Assembly: GCA_028679985.1 (NCBI GenBank)
Contig: JAJRAH010000133.1
Location: forward strand, 1 to 22,576
Length of the DNA stretch: 22,576 bases
Direction: 5' to 3'
Origin: Methanomassiliicoccales archaeon
Lineage (GTDB): Archaea > Thermoplasmatota > Thermoplasmata > Methanomassiliicoccales > JACIVX01
Shown: positions 13,633 to 21,660 of the stretch, piece by piece
Numbering within the stretch: the stretch's first letter is position 1
Layout: each line of letters begins with the position of its first letter
Notes under the pieces: model-generated
What the model was told of the DNA's origin: nothing
The model's input: the letters and a program-made list of their open reading frames with translations, nothing else
Databases searched by the model: none
Position numbers and translations under genes: made by a program

Positions 13633-16600
13633 AAGCGATGTCACCCCGACCTCGATCTCTTCGCCTTCAACCTCCCAGTTAACCACGCTTTCTCCGCCGG
13701 GCTCATGAGTGAAAGTGATATCCTTCGCCCTGGTCTCCTTCATTATGTGGTCCCTCCACACTTTGAAGAACTCGATGAGCTTCGCGGAGGCTCTGACCTT
13801 GGCGGTTATGAACTCCTCAACGTCGAGATCCATATCCTTCCTCATCTGCTGTATCCGCCTTATCAGATCCCTGGCGAAACCTTCCGCTTCGATATCAGGG
13901 GTCATCTGGAAATCGACGTACACTTCACCCTCGGAGAACGGTACGCTCGTTACGTCCGGGGGCAACGACGTCGTGAACGAGACCATGTTCGGCTCAATCT
14001 TAATCATCTGACCTTCGATGCCTAAGGAGTACTCTCCTTTTTCGATGCTCTCTTTTATCTGGCATGCTGGCCTGCTCTTCAAAAGGATCGCTATCTTGCT
14101 TGACCACTGACGGTAGACCTTCCCGATCGCCATTGGATTCGGAATCACGTTCAAAATCATGTCCTTCCAATCCTCATCCGGATTGACGAATTCCACGGAC
14201 TTGATGTTGGCCTGCGAGCTCAGTACCGCCTCAAGGGATCTCAGTGAGTCCAGGGTTTCTCTGGTCTTTGCCTTTATCGCGAGCCTCTTCAGCGGCCAAC
14301 GCAGCTTGACACCCCTCGACTGTCTTTCCCTGGTGACGATTTCGACTATCTCTTTCACCAGCGACATCGACCCTTCAAGTCTGTCATCGGCCTTCGTGAG
14401 GTCGGGGGCCGGCCAATCCTGCATGTGGATCGAGCCCTTCGAGCCGTCGAGGCTCTGATAGACCTCCTCCGTTATGTGAGGGCAGAACGGGGCCATCAGC
14501 TTCGAGAGGGACATCAACGAATCGTGCAGGACTCTGTACGCTGCGATCTTGTCCATGTCCCCTTCTTCCCTCCACATCCTATCCCGGATGAGTCTGACGT
14601 ACCATCTGGACAGGTCTTCGAGAATGAACTCTTCCAAGGCTCTGCAAGCCTTGTGCAGCTCGAACGATTCAATGTGCTTGGCGACCTCGTTCTTCAGTCT
14701 CTCGCTCCTGGATATCAGCCATCTATCCTCGACTCTCAGGGAGGACTGGAGCGCGGCGAATTCGACCGAAGCCGGGTCGAAGTGATCTATCGACATGTAT
14801 GTAGTTGCGAAGTTGCAAACGTTCCAGAAAACGTTCAACGTCCGTCGTGCGTTCTTGACGCCCTCGTGCTGGAATGCTATGTCCTCCCAAGGGGCATTGG
14901 CCTTCATCATGTAGAACCTGAGGGCATCGGCACCGTGCTCCCCGATTACCTCCGCCGGCTCAATGACGTTGCCTCTGCTCTTAGACATCGGCTGTCCCTG
15001 CGGGTCCAGTATCCACCCATGCATGAGCACCGATTCGTAGGGGGCCCTCTCGAAACCTATGCATCCTGCGGCAAGCTGCGAGTAGAACCATCCCCGGGTC
15101 TGATCATGAGCTTCGGTGATCCATTTCGCGGGCCACCATCTATCCAACTCCTTCCTGCTGCCCGGGAATCCCAGCTGAGCCCAGCTCGAGACGCCGGAAT
15201 CGAACCATACGTCCAGTACGTCCGGCACCCGCTTCATCCTTCCCGAGCATTTCTCACACTTCAGCGTGACGGCGTCGATCCATGGCCTATGGAGCTCCAT
15301 CCCATCTCGAAAACCATCTGCACCTTTGAGCTCGGCGACGGAACCAATGACCTTCATCTCCCCGCACTGGCACTTCCAGACCGGCAGAGGAATTCCCCAG
15401 TACCTCTGTCGAGATATGCACCAGTCTCTCGCGTTCACGGCCCAATCGTATTCCCGTGACGATCCCGCCCAGTCAGGGGTCCACCTGACCTTATCGATTT
15501 CCTCGAGCATCAGTTCCTTTATCTGCGTGATCTTCAGGAACCACTGAGAGGTCGTTCTGTAGATGATCGGGGAGTCGCATCTCCAGCAATGCCCGTATCT
15601 GTGTTCGAGCGTGTGATCGTAGAAAATCAATCCCTTCGTCCTAAGGTACTGAACGATGTCCGCGTTCGACTTCCGGGCGTTCATGCCAGCGAACTTCTCA
15701 CCTGCTTCCTGACTGAACTTCCCGTTCTCGTCAACTGGACAAAACGCTTCAATTCCGAATTCCATTCCGAGTTCGAAGTCCTCCGGACCATGGCCAGGAG
15801 CTATGTGAACCAATCCCGTGTTCTCGGCCGCAACAGTGGATGAGGGGATGACGCGGTGGGTCCATTTACCTGTTACCTTCTTCTGACTGGGGACCTCATC
15901 GAGGAAAGGTGTGAGTTATTCCAGTCCGACCAGATCGTCCCCTTCGATCTGCTCCACCACCTCATACTCATCCCAGTTGGCAAGCGCTCCGATCTCCTCC
16001 GCGAGATCCTCGAGCACTATCACCGTCTCCTTCTCTTCGCCATCCGACTTGGAGAATCTGACCTTGGCGTACGTGAAATCTGGATGGACAGCGACCGCCA
16101 TGTTCGCCAGTAATGTCCACGGAGTGGTCGTCCATATCAGAAGGGAGGTTCCCTCCTCGTCTCGGAGGGGGAACTTGACGTAGATTGAAGGGTCGCTCTC
16201 ATCCCAATACTCGATCTCAGCCTCCGCCAACGCGGTCTCGCACCGTGGACACCAGGACAGCACGCGATTGGCGGACATCAGCAGACCCTTGTCGTACGCC
16301 CTCTTCAGAGTCCACCAGGCCGCTTCGACGTACTCAGGCGCGATCGTGAGATACGGATTCTCCCAATCCATCCACACGCCGAGTTCCTTGAACTGCTCTG
16401 TCATGCGCTTTTGGAAGTCGATTGCGAAGTTCTTGCACGTGCTAACAAACTTGTCTATGCCGTAATCCTCGATTTCCTTCTTGCTCTTGACTCCGATCGT
16501 CCGCTCCACCCTCACCTCGATCGGCAGGCCGTGCATGTCATAGCCAGGCTGATCGCGAACGTTGAACTTCTGCATCCGCTTGAACCTGATTATAGTATCC

Positions 16601-16794
16601 TTGAGACTCTTGTTCCAGGCCGTCCCCAAATGGATCGAGCCAGTTGTGTACGGAGGCCCATCGACGAAGTAGAAATCCGGACCGCCCGAACGGAGTTCCT
16701 TGACCTTCTTGTAAGTGTTATCGCGAACCCAATTCTCTCTTATTTTCTTTTCAAGCTCTGCCGGGTTGTATGTAGATTGGACCTGCTTTATCAT
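12532..16794 (-). CDS. ileS: Isoleucyl-tRNA synthetase with HhH/zinc-ribbon/DUF835 C-terminal extension; one in-frame TAA
   Basis: 1420 codons, against about 1050 for usual archaeal IleRS, which charges tRNA-Ile. Motifs in order: HIGH-type HLGT at residues 55-58, editing-domain element GTGLVHIAPGHGPEDFE from about 325, zinc-type CWRCD near 403, PMSKSRGN (KMSKS signature) near 602, and an anticodon-binding region to about 1054. The rest is an added tail. Codon 293 (15916-15918) is TAA, between DDLVGLE and LTPFLDEVPSQ, where family members have Tyr; both sides are in the same frame and no residues are missing. The gene may be split, read through, or carry a sequence error. ATG 16794 is chosen because a TATA box is 34 bases upstream; an in-frame ATG at 16917 lies upstream of that box and overlaps fen1. 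Confidence 0.92.
15916..15918 (-). other. In-frame TAA stop inside ileS
   Basis: The plus strand reads TTA here. The minus-strand frame is open for 292 codons before it and 1127 codons after it. One base change from TAC or TAT (Tyr) would account for it. Confidence 0.9.
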
Positions 16795-16827
16795 CGCCGT
16801 CCCTAAGGGCCTAATGTGTCTTGCCCC

Positions 16828-16835
16828 ATTTATAA
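16828..16835 (-). promoter_or_regulatory. TATA box for ileS
   Basis: Minus-strand TTATAAAT in the gap after fen1, 34 bases before ATG 16794. It supports separate transcription of ileS and the chosen start. Confidence 0.65.
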
Positions 16836-16913
16836 CTATAGGACTCTGGCATTGATTCTGATAACGAGCTGCGTAGTGTCTTTTCCGTCCCGTCCGGGGG
16901 CGATCTCGGGGAC

Positions 16914-17948
16914 TCAACCGAAGACGTCGAGGCTGCTCTGCGCGCGCGTCTGAGCCCGTTCCGTCTTTTGTCTCTCCTCAATCCTGCTCAGTGCGCCTTC
17001 GACTCTTGACTTTGAAAAATCGTGCTGCTCACACAGGAACTCGATGACTTTCCCTTTCTCAGGCGCCTTCCAATCCAGGACGTACTCGTCAGTCTTCTCA
17101 TAGTCGAGGAAGAGGTATCTGACTCCCTCCAACCTCGGGATTTCGACTCCAATATCTTTGAGCGCCGAATCGATATTTCCGTGCTCGTGGATGAGTTTCA
17201 AAGCTTTCTTAGGGCCTATACCGGAAACACCAGCATTGTAATCCGTGCCCATGAGGATGCAGAGGTCGATGAGCTGTTCGCGCGTGAGTTCCAACTGGCT
17301 CAGGGTCTTGTTCAGTTCGATGACCTCAATGCTGACCGTCTTATAGTCGCTCCGACCGGGCATCTTCCTCTTGCCGGTGAGAGTGAGGTTCCGCACCAGT
17401 CTCGGGGCGCCGAATAGGAGGGAATCGAAATCCTGCGATGATGCGGCCCAGACGTCTCCCTTTGAAGCCATGTATGCTGCCTGCGCCTCGCCCTCTTCTG
17501 GAGCCTGCACAACAGGAACGCCTAGATATGTCAGAAGTATTCGAGAGGACTCGACGATCTCGTTCGTGATCCTCGATGCACGCGTCGCCTTCGAGAATGC
17601 CTTTTCGTAGTCGCCCTTCCTGAGTGCGTCCTCCCACTCCGCTTTCGCCTTAGCCCTCTTCTCGGATCTCTCAAGTATCGTCTCTTTCTTCATTTCTGGC
17701 GGGATTCCGTCGAAGACGTAGGAGGGGCGGATCCCTGCTTCAATCAGGTTCGTGTTCCTGTAGAGCAGACCTGCCAGGTGAGAAGTCACTCTCCCCTTGG
17801 CGTCCATCAGCGGCGTACCGTCTGGCTGCCTTATGACGGAGAGGAACTGATAAATGGCATTGTAGGCGTCGATCGCGATGCTCTTCCCGGCGAGATCCTC
17901 GAGTTGCACGATATCGATCGGGACGATATCCGAGAGATTCACTCCCAT
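16914..17948 (-). CDS. fen: Flap endonuclease 1 (FEN1)
   Basis: A 344-residue structure-specific nuclease that removes 5' flaps during Okazaki fragment maturation and base excision repair. The N-terminus MGVNLSDIV is the family start. Metal-binding acidic residues are visible: Asp27 (AIDAYN), Asp80 (YVFDGIPPE), Glu152 and Glu154 (EEGEAQAAY), Asp173 and Asp175 (SSQDFDSLLFG), Asp236 (LMGTDYN). A helix-hairpin-helix (GVSGIGPKKALKLI) binds duplex DNA. The C-terminus QSSLDVFG is a sliding-clamp (PIP) motif with only one of the two usual aromatic residues. A TATA box 26 bases upstream gives a near-leaderless mRNA. It is divergent from the TRAM gene. Confidence 0.96.
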   Translation of the reverse strand: MGVNLSDIVPIDIVQLEDLAGKSIAIDAYNAIYQFLSVIRQPDGTPLMDAKGRVTSHLAGLLYRNTNLIEAGIRPSYVFDGIPPEMKKETILERSEKRAKAKAEWEDALRKGDYEKAFSKATRASRITNEIVESSRILLTYLGVPVVQAPEEGEAQAAYMASKGDVWAASSQDFDSLLFGAPRLVRNLTLTGKRKMPGRSDYKTVSIEVIELNKTLSQLELTREQLIDLCILMGTDYNAGVSGIGPKKALKLIHEHGNIDSALKDIGVEIPRLEGVRYLFLDYEKTDEYVLDWKAPEKGKVIEFLCEQHDFSKSRVEGALSRIEERQKTERAQTRAQSSLDVFG

Positions 17949-17973
17949 GCGTCCTGACGTATCGAAGCATCGT

Positions 17974-17981
17974 CAAATATA
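17974..17981 (-). promoter_or_regulatory. TATA box for fen1
   Basis: Minus-strand TATATTTG, with its end 26 bases before the fen1 ATG. It sits in the 85-base divergent interval shared with the TRAM gene. Confidence 0.6.
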
Positions 17982-18002
17982 CTTTCCTGGCAGTGGGATT
18001 AC

Positions 18003-18010
18003 GCTTAACT
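18003..18010 (+). promoter_or_regulatory. Probable TATA box for the TRAM gene
   Basis: GCTTAACT about 24 bases before ATG 18034, a weak A/T-rich match at the right spacing. Confidence 0.4.
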
Positions 18011-18033
18011 AGTATGATCGTTATCTTCGAATC

Positions 18034-18246
18034 ATGACAGGGGAGTATGGTTTCAAGGGACGGAAGTCGGTGGAGGAAGGCCAGATATACACGTTGAAGA
18101 TAACCGACATAGGGTCTCAGGGGGACGGCATAGGGAAGGTGGAAGGTATGATCGTCTTCGTCCCGAATACGAAGGTCGGTCAGGAAGTCAAAGTAAAGAT
18201 CAAACGGGTCGTCAGAAGAGCGGCATTCGGGGAAGTCGTCGAATAG
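18034..18246 (+). CDS. TRAM domain small RNA-binding protein
   Basis: A protein of 70 residues that is almost entirely a TRAM domain: GQIYTLKITDIGSQGDGIGK, then VEGMIVFVPNTKVGQEVKVKIKR, then AFGEVVE. Stand-alone TRAM proteins are common in euryarchaea; they bind RNA with low specificity and have been proposed as cold-shock or RNA-chaperone proteins. The start ATG is about 24 bases from a TATA-like element, and the gene diverges from fen1. It ends with TAG shortly before a convergent small membrane ORF. Confidence 0.9.
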   Translation: MTGEYGFKGRKSVEEGQIYTLKITDIGSQGDGIGKVEGMIVFVPNTKVGQEVKVKIKRVVRRAAFGEVVE

Positions 18247-18255
18247 GGGTTGGGT

Positions 18256-18426
18256 TCAATCCTTCGCGTACGGAAGATATAGAATGATCGTCCCGACACC
18301 CATCCAGACCAGTATCGCGATTATTGCGACGATGTTGGAGCCGAGAAAGACCGCGGCCGCTAGAAGCAACAGCGGAAAAATCACCGTAACCAGTATCAGG
18401 AACGTCTTGCTAGTGAATCCGTTCAT
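18256..18426 (-). CDS. Small membrane protein, 56 residues, unknown function
   Basis: An ORF of 56 residues beginning MNGFTSKTFL and ending LPYAKD. Two hydrophobic segments are separated by a short GSN turn (residues about 10-28 and 31-50), which makes a two-helix hairpin membrane protein. A TATA-like element (minus-strand TCATAAAC, 18457-18464) lies 31 bases upstream of the ATG. The ORF fills the otherwise empty interval between TRAM and the epimerase gene. I do not recognise a family. The evidence is the hydropathy, promoter spacing and lack of a competing gene; without homologues it remains a prediction. Confidence 0.6.
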   Translation of the reverse strand: MNGFTSKTFLILVTVIFPLLLLAAAVFLGSNIVAIIAILVWMGVGTIILYLPYAKD

Positions 18427-18511
18427 CTTGCCACTGCGGGCAGAATGACGGGATGCGTTTATGAATCTTTCCCATCGCGTGCCAATCTGCAGTCAGGCGG
18501 ACCTATCGGAA

Positions 18512-19162
18512 TCATCCGAATCTATGCCAGTTCTCAATCTCTTTTCTAAGGTCCGGACATCTGAATAGGGCGCTTCCTGCGGCCAGTACCGTGGCTCCGG
18601 CTCCCACTGCCATTTTCCCCGTTTGAGCGTTTATTCCTCCGTCGACCTCGATGTCGACGTCAATCCGTTCCCTTTCGACGTAGTTTCGTGCTTCTCGTAT
18701 CTTCGGCAGCACTTCAGGCATGAACGCCTGACCAGCAAAACCTGGGTGGACTGTCATGACGACCAGCAAATCGATTTCGTTCATGTATGGCTCCACCTTG
18801 CGGAACGGTGTCTCCGGGTTGAGGGAAAGACCGCTCTTCTTCCCGAGCGATCTTATCTTCTGAAGCGTGGCGCGCACATCCTCGGTCGCTTCGACGTGGA
18901 CAGTCACGATGTCGGATCCGGCGTCCACGAAGGGTTCGACGTATCTTTCCGGGTTCAGAATCATGAGATGGACATCGAAGGGCAGTGAGGTGCTGGATCT
19001 GACATGACCAATCACGACCGGACCGATCGTTATGTTGGGGACGAAGTTGCCGTCCATGACGTCGATGTGGACCCAATCTGCCCGCGCGACCTCGAGTCTC
19101 CTTATCTCATCTCCCAGTCTGGAGAAGTCTGCAGACAGGATCGACGGAGCGACCTTTATCAT
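18512..19162 (-). CDS. rpe: Ribulose-phosphate 3-epimerase
   Basis: A protein of 216 residues, the normal length for this TIM-barrel enzyme, which interconverts ribulose 5-phosphate and xylulose 5-phosphate in the pentose phosphate pathway. It has the N-terminal VAPSILSADFSRLGDE, the metal-site motif WVHIDVMDGNFVPN (His32, Asp34), DVHLMI (His65), MTVHPGFAGQ and EVDGGIN (Asp174). ATG 19162 is chosen because it gives the family N-terminus and because a TATA-like TATTATTA lies 25 bases upstream; an in-frame ATG at 19354 would add 64 unrelated residues. Many archaea make pentoses through other routes and lack this enzyme, so its presence is informative about sugar metabolism. Confidence 0.94.
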   Translation of the reverse strand: MIKVAPSILSADFSRLGDEIRRLEVARADWVHIDVMDGNFVPNITIGPVVIGHVRSSTSLPFDVHLMILNPERYVEPFVDAGSDIVTVHVEATEDVRATLQKIRSLGKKSGLSLNPETPFRKVEPYMNEIDLLVVMTVHPGFAGQAFMPEVLPKIREARNYVERERIDVDIEVDGGINAQTGKMAVGAGATVLAAGSALFRCPDLRKEIENWHRFG

Positions 19163-19186
19163 CCAGCTGGGTATTGGATGATTGAG

Positions 19187-19194
19187 TAATAATA
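19187..19194 (-). promoter_or_regulatory. TATA box for rpe
   Basis: Minus-strand TATTATTA, 25 bases before ATG 19162. It supports the short form of the protein. Confidence 0.5.
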
Positions 19195-19283
19195 CTTCGC
19201 TGGAATTGTCCGGGGCGCGAATCTTCCTTCTAGATTCTCGATGAGTCCGAATACAGCAGAAAGAGTGATTATCTTCTACCGAT

Positions 19284-19508
19284 ATGACCTGGGACATGGA
19301 AGGAAAGCCGGACGTTTCTGGGATGGAGATGTGCGATGTCACGGGTTGCGGCAAACCGGCTGAGCGTTCTGTGTCCTCGAAATTGGCCGCGAAAGCGGAC
19401 TTGAAGTTCGACGAGTCCTTGCGACGGGTGCGTGTGTGCAGGGAGCATTACCGGAAGCTCAAGAAGGAGACGAAGGAGCTTAGGCAGCTTGAGTCACTTG
19501 GCCGCTGA
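19284..19508 (+). CDS. Small zinc-finger-like basic protein, unknown function
   Basis: A protein of 74 residues. Cys17 and Cys22 (CDVTGC) and Cys52 with His55 (CREH) could form a zinc site. The C-terminal third (YRKLKKETKELRQLESLGR) is a highly charged helix. This composition suggests nucleic-acid or ribosome binding, but I do not recognise a characterised family. The start is uncertain: ATG 19284, 19296 and 19323 are all in frame before Cys17. A TATA-like TGATTATC at 19266-19273 would place transcription near 19296 and favour one of the later two. It is divergent from rpe and followed by an MFS gene with its own promoter. Confidence 0.7.
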   Translation: MTWDMEGKPDVSGMEMCDVTGCGKPAERSVSSKLAAKADLKFDESLRRVRVCREHYRKLKKETKELRQLESLGR

Positions 19509-19520
19509 CACCGGAAAAGG

Positions 19521-19528
19521 TTAAAAAT
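19521..19528 (+). promoter_or_regulatory. TATA box for the MFS transporter gene
   Basis: TTAAAAAT preceded by purine-rich GAAAAGG (BRE-like), 21 bases before ATG 19550. Fits a leaderless transcript. Confidence 0.6.
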
Positions 19529-19549
19529 GGTAAACATCTCTAGCCCGTA

Positions 19550-20656
19550 ATGAAAGCCTCCACGATTCAGATGCTTTCAAACGCAGGGCTGGCGGGGGCC
19601 TCCCTGTTGATACCGAATCTCGCAAGAGACGAGTTCGGGTCGAGCATGGTGGAGGTAGGGGTCATCGTGGCGGGATACAACGCCGCGGTCTTCATTTCAT
19701 CATACATATTTGGGAGGGCGTCCGACGTCTATGGCCGACGGACAATCCTGATCGTCGGCCTGTTGCTGTCAGCCATCGCCTGCCTTCTTCACATCTTCGC
19801 CGACAGCACCTTTGCGCTTGGCCTCATCAGAATCATCGTCGGAATCTGCGCGGGCGTGTTTCCCTCAGCGCTGATTGCCTATGTCTACGAGTCCAGCAAG
19901 AAGATTGGTAAGTTCACGTCATGGGGGAGCTTCGGATTCGGGGCCGGCACCTTCATCGCGGGTTTCATAGGAATATACTATCAGATATTCCTGTTCAGCG
20001 CTGCGCTCCTGGCCGTCTCCTTCGCCATCTCACTCTTTCTGCCCTTCGGCAAGGAGACTCTGCACGAGGTAGCGCTGTTTCCTCGGGCGCTGATCAAAAG
20101 GAACTTGCCTGTCTACTCCTCGATGATGCTCAGGCACATCGGCGCAAACATGATCTGGGTCACATATCCGATTTTCCTGGCAGATTTAGGTGCGGATCCG
20201 TTGTTCATTGGGGGGATATATGCGATCAACGCGTTCGGACAGTTCTTCTTCATGCAGTTGCTCGACCGTTTCAGCTCCTCTTCGTTGGTTGCCTTTGGTT
20301 TCATCTTTTCCGCGATAACGTTCCCGACCTACACCCTGGCGCTGGTGTATTGGCAGATAGTTCCCGCTCAGATCATTCTGGCAGCCGCATGGTCCTGCCT
20401 GTATGTCGGGTCAATGAAGTATGTGATGGAGAGGAATGATGAGAAGGGAACGGCCGTGGGGATTCTACAATCTGTGCTCTCGATCTCAGCGATCGTTGGG
20501 GCTTTGCTGGGAGGTACCATCTCCTTCGCCTTCGGATATCATGGCGCTATGTATGTCGCAACCGGACTGGCGATCGTGGGCCTTATCGTATTTGCGATGA
20601 GCGATAGCTGGATGAGAGCAAGAATCCGGAAAAGATTTAATCAGAGCAAATCATAG
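19550..20656 (+). CDS. Major facilitator superfamily transporter
   Basis: A protein of 368 residues with 11-12 predicted membrane helices. The loop between helices 2 and 3 has the MFS motif A (FGRASDVYGRRTILI). The first half ends around a basic loop (FPRALIKRNLP), and a second set of helices follows. This resembles drug or sugar efflux MFS proteins of the TetA/YajR type, but the substrate cannot be read from the sequence. The N-terminus is short for an MFS protein: helix 1 begins almost at the start. It has its own TATA box. The last codons overlap the promoter of the RNase Z gene. Confidence 0.88.
   Translation: MKASTIQMLSNAGLAGASLLIPNLARDEFGSSMVEVGVIVAGYNAAVFISSYIFGRASDVYGRRTILIVGLLLSAIACLLHIFADSTFALGLIRIIVGICAGVFPSALIAYVYESSKKIGKFTSWGSFGFGAGTFIAGFIGIYYQIFLFSAALLAVSFAISLFLPFGKETLHEVALFPRALIKRNLPVYSSMMLRHIGANMIWVTYPIFLADLGADPLFIGGIYAINAFGQFFFMQLLDRFSSSSLVAFGFIFSAITFPTYTLALVYWQIVPAQIILAAAWSCLYVGSMKYVMERNDEKGTAVGILQSVLSISAIVGALLGGTISFAFGYHGAMYVATGLAIVGLIVFAMSDSWMRARIRKRFNQSKS
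20634..20641 (+). promoter_or_regulatory. TATA box for the RNase Z gene
   Basis: GATTTAAT preceded by GGAAAA (BRE-like), inside the last codons of the MFS gene and 22 bases before ATG 20664. Confidence 0.55.
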
Positions 20657-20663
20657 TCCGTGC

Positions 20664-21572
20664 ATGCGTCTCGTCTTCCTGGGGACGGGAGGGAGCATAC
20701 CCGCCCCCAATAGGAACGTCAGCGCCACCGCACTTCAACTGGCATCGGAGATGATTCTTTTCGATTGCGGAGAGGGTACGCAACGGCAGTTCATGATGTC
20801 CTCCGCTTCGTTCATGAAGGTGCACAAGATCTTCGTGACCCACTTCCACGCAGACCATTTCCTTGGCATACCGGGGATGATCCAGTCGATGAACTTCGTC
20901 GGGAGGGACAAACCGCTGGAAGTATTCGGCCCTTCGGGCATGATCGACATCATGAGGAGCTTGCTTCGGATAGGTTACTTCTCGCCCGGTTTCGACGTCC
21001 ACGTGTACGAGCTGAAGGCAGGAGAGGTCGTGAAATTCCCCGGCTACAGCGTGGAGGCGGTCGAGGTCGACCATAATGTTCCAGCTTTGGGGTATGTGCT
21101 CCTGGGGGAGAATCGCCCCGGGAAGTTCAACCTGGATGCGGCTAGAGCGCTAGGAGTGCCGGAGGGTCCCCTCTTCAGGGCACTACAACAAGGAAAGGCC
21201 GTGAAGGTCGGGAAGAAGACGGTGACGCCCGACATGGTTCTTGGCGAGGCAAGGCCAGGTCTGAAGATTGCGTTTTCTGGCGACACCAGACCTTGCAACA
21301 GGCTGATAGAAGCAGCAAGGGGGGCGGACGTACTCGTGCACGAGGCGACCGCAGATTCATCACTCAGGGCCAGGGCGGACGAGTTCGGTCATTCTACTGC
21401 GGAAGGTGCCGCCACGGTCGCGGCGAAGGCGAATGTGAGCATACTCTATCTGAATCACATAAGCAGTCGCTATGAGGATACGGCCGTTCTCGGGGAGGAA
21501 GCCCGTAGGATCTTCCCGAAGACGAAGGTTGTCGAGGACCTCATGTCCGTGACGGTTCGGATGAAGGAATAG
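20664..21572 (+). CDS. rnz: Ribonuclease Z (tRNA 3' processing endonuclease)
   Basis: A protein of 302 residues, the short RNase Z form found in archaea. It has the metallo-beta-lactamase signature THFHADH (His60, His62, Asp64, His65), further metal ligands His137 (VDHN), Asp207 (FSGDTRP) and His265 (LNHISSRY), the HEAT motif with GHSTAEGAA (His243), and the N-terminal FLGTGGSIPAPNRN. It cleaves pre-tRNA after the discriminator base to produce the 3' end. Lys-rich KAVKVGKKTVTPDMVLGEARPG corresponds to the segment before the GDTRP motif in the family. Translation from ATG 20664 gives a near-leaderless mRNA from its own TATA box. Confidence 0.95.
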   Translation: MRLVFLGTGGSIPAPNRNVSATALQLASEMILFDCGEGTQRQFMMSSASFMKVHKIFVTHFHADHFLGIPGMIQSMNFVGRDKPLEVFGPSGMIDIMRSLLRIGYFSPGFDVHVYELKAGEVVKFPGYSVEAVEVDHNVPALGYVLLGENRPGKFNLDAARALGVPEGPLFRALQQGKAVKVGKKTVTPDMVLGEARPGLKIAFSGDTRPCNRLIEAARGADVLVHEATADSSLRARADEFGHSTAEGAATVAAKANVSILYLNHISSRYEDTAVLGEEARRIFPKTKVVEDLMSVTVRMKE

Positions 21573-21596
21573 GATTGGGGGCACATATCGTCCATC

Positions 21597-21610
21597 CTTT
21601 TCGGGAAAAG
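21597..21610 (+). repeat. Short inverted repeat CTTTT-CGGG-AAAAG
   Basis: Five base pairs with a four-base loop between rnz and the methyltransferase gene. It could aid termination of rnz or be an operator half-site pair; it could also be chance. Confidence 0.3.
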
Positions 21611-21625
21611 TGGAAGTAATCGAAC

Positions 21626-21633
21626 CCTTATTT
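21626..21633 (+). promoter_or_regulatory. Possible TATA box for the URO-D/MtaA-family gene
   Basis: CCTTATTT about 27 bases before ATG 21661; a weak match at the right distance. Confidence 0.4.
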
Positions 21634-21660
21634 CTTAGAGGCACCACCGGGGTATTGATC

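Noticed and set aside
12574..14025. Long plus-strand open frame (483 codons) opposite ileS
   Set aside because: It is antisense to the IleRS C-terminal region, shows no family motif and is Arg/Leu-rich as expected for a mirror frame of a GC-rich gene.
14425..15459. Second long plus-strand open frame opposite ileS
   Set aside because: The minus strand encodes the KMSKS and zinc motifs of IleRS here; the plus frame has no recognisable protein features.
15814..15915. A frameshift or deletion in ileS
   Set aside because: Both sides are in the same frame and the residues between (LTPFLDEVPSQKK onwards) match the family without a gap; only one codon is a stop.
16795..16917. Longer ileS starting at ATG 16917
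   Set aside because: The extra 41 residues do not resemble IleRS, overlap fen1, and contain the TATA box that fits ATG 16794.
19163..19354. Longer rpe starting at ATG 19354
   Set aside because: The added residues are unrelated to the family, cross the small zinc-finger gene, and include the TATA-like element of the shorter form.
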